The notes under the pieces are model-generated. The model searched no databases, was not told the origin of the DNA, and saw only the letters and a program-made list of their open reading frames with translations. Made by a program: the position numbers and the translations under genes. Shown here piece after piece: positions 6,963 through 7,249 of a stretch of DNA of 7,249 nt. The first letter of the stretch is position 1. Each line of letters opens with the position of its first letter. Source of the DNA: an uncultured Caulobacteraceae bacterium (GTDB taxonomy: Bacteria; Pseudomonadota; Alphaproteobacteria; Caulobacterales; Caulobacteraceae); contig CAISGS010000348.1 in the NCBI GenBank assembly GCA_903884915.1, forward strand, positions 1 to 7,249. The letters are read 5' to 3'.

Positions 6963-6977
6963 TTAACAAGTTCTAAA
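6963..6977. promoter_or_regulatory. Degenerate CtrA site beside a GANTC
   Basis: TTAAC at 6963-6967, with TAAA as the second half at exactly 7-nt spacing (6974-6977). One half is perfect and the other degenerate. It abuts GACTC at 6978-6982. Confidence 0.4.
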
Positions 6978-6982
6978 GACTC
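6978..6982. other. GANTC (CcrM-type) site in the origin region
   Basis: GACTC, directly after the degenerate CtrA half-site. A second GANTC (GAGTC) is at 7237-7241. GANTC is the target of the cell-cycle methyltransferase CcrM in most alphaproteobacteria; the enzyme gene is not in this window. Confidence 0.5.
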
Positions 6983-7003
6983 ACCGCCCTGAAGCCATTG
7001 GCG

Positions 7004-7018
7004 TTAAGGTTTTGTTAA
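7004..7018. promoter_or_regulatory. CtrA binding site (TTAA-N7-TTAA)
   Basis: TTAA (7004-7007), 7 nt, TTAA (7015-7018): a perfect full site, 208 nt from the one at 6796. Confidence 0.7.
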
Positions 7019-7055
7019 TCTCTTCAAGCCGTTTCAAACAATCCCCGGTTTTCAC

Positions 7056-7068
7056 AGGCCACTGGCCT
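7056..7068. repeat. Perfect inverted repeat in the origin region
   Basis: AGGCCA-C-TGGCCT, 6-bp arms around one base. It is compact enough to be a dimer-binding operator, but the site-specific protein is unknown. Confidence 0.4.
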
Positions 7069-7082
7069 TCCTCTTAAGGGTC

Positions 7083-7091
7083 TGGGGATAA
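7083..7091 (-). promoter_or_regulatory. DnaA box (TTATCCCCA)
   Basis: The minus strand reads TTATCCCCA, one mismatch (position 7) from TTATCCACA. It overlaps the left arm of the inverted repeat at 7090-7118 and lies about 85 nt from the AT-rich tract. Confidence 0.55.
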
Positions 7092-7118
7092 AGCCGGGAA
7101 GGCGGTGGGAGCGGCTTT
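7090..7118. repeat. Inverted repeat / hairpin followed by a T-rich run
   Basis: AAAGCCG (7090-7096) and CGGCTTT (7112-7118) are perfect 7-bp arms around a 15-nt G-rich centre. On the plus strand TTT-G-T-A-TTTT follows at once, which resembles an intrinsic terminator, though the loop is long. Confidence 0.4.
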
Positions 7119-7176
7119 GTATTTTCTGGCTTTCGATGGAGCTGTCCTGTTTCTACCCTGCCTCTACCTTCACGCC

Positions 7177-7207
7177 AAATATTTCTATTCTTCTCTTAAT
7201 AAGAAAA
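7177..7207. other. AT-rich tract, candidate DNA-unwinding element
   Basis: 31 nt with only 5 G/C bases in an otherwise GC-rich window, ending in TTAATAAGAAAA. It lies at the expected hemE side of the putative origin. In Caulobacter an AT-rich stretch near the hemE-side promoter is thought to be where the strands open. Confidence 0.5.
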
Positions 7208-7249
7208 GGAAGAGGCCTTCGTGTGGGTGTGGGCTTGAGTCTGGCTAGG

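Larger units (their letters stand above)
6722..7249. other. Putative chromosomal replication origin (Cori-like), partial
   Basis: 528 nt with no believable gene. The span carries three one-mismatch DnaA boxes (6768-6776, 6783-6791, 7083-7091), two full CtrA boxes (6796-6811, 7004-7018), one degenerate CtrA box (6963-6977), two GANTC sites (6978-6982, 7237-7241) and an AT-rich tract (7177-7207). In Caulobacter crescentus the origin lies between hemE and the DUF299 gene and has the same ingredients; here the DUF299 gene (ppsR) flanks the left side and the right side leaves the window. I see no good IHF consensus. The call rests on motifs and neighbourhood. Confidence 0.75.

Noticed and set aside
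6777..6992. 71-codon plus-strand open frame in the origin region
   Set aside because: It is Gly-rich and low-complexity, has no ribosome-binding site, and runs over DnaA and CtrA sites.
7049..7056. TTTTCACA as a fourth DnaA box
   Set aside because: It needs a one-base gap or three mismatches to fit the consensus.

Overview
This is a GC-rich chromosomal segment from an alphaproteobacterium, most likely a member of the Caulobacterales. The gene order (Smr-domain gene, mltA, a Tim44-domain gene, secB, dnaQ, coaE, aroE, maf, and the DUF299/PPDK-regulator gene) is a conserved alphaproteobacterial neighbourhood next to hemE and the replication origin. The order-level guess rests on two near-consensus full CtrA boxes (TTAA-N7-TTAA) and GANTC sites in the terminal non-coding region, as in the Caulobacter origin. 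I cannot name a genus.

Layout: positions 1-2230 hold a leftward cluster, timA -> mltA -> smr. The smr gene runs off the left edge. All three genes use GTG starts and lie 4-15 nt apart. Positions 2231-2496 form a divergent intergenic region with a plausible sigma70-type promoter for the leftward cluster and a small inverted repeat just ahead of secB. secB (2497-3027) is the only rightward gene. It converges on dnaQ, and an 8-bp GC-rich hairpin, extendable to 11 bp, sits over the dnaQ stop codon. Positions 3046-6721 are a tight leftward operon, ppsR -> maf -> aroE -> coaE -> dnaQ, with two ATGA overlaps (ppsR/maf and maf/aroE), an 11-nt gap (aroE/coaE) and a 31-nt gap (coaE/dnaQ).

Positions 6722-7249 contain no believable gene. 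They carry three one-mismatch DnaA boxes, two full and one degenerate CtrA site, two GANTC sites, an AT-rich tract and several inverted repeats. I read this as the chromosomal origin (Cori-like), with hemE expected just past the right edge. This is the most interesting part of the window. It is inferred from motifs and neighbourhood and has not been tested.

The genes are housekeeping functions: central carbon control (ppsR), nucleotide-pool sanitation (maf), aromatic amino acid synthesis (aroE), CoA synthesis (coaE), replication proofreading (dnaQ), protein export (secB), a membrane-anchored Tim44-like protein (timA), peptidoglycan turnover (mltA) and a probable nucleic-acid-acting Smr protein. 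I see no mobile element, tRNA/rRNA, CRISPR array or defence system, and no frameshifted or decayed gene.
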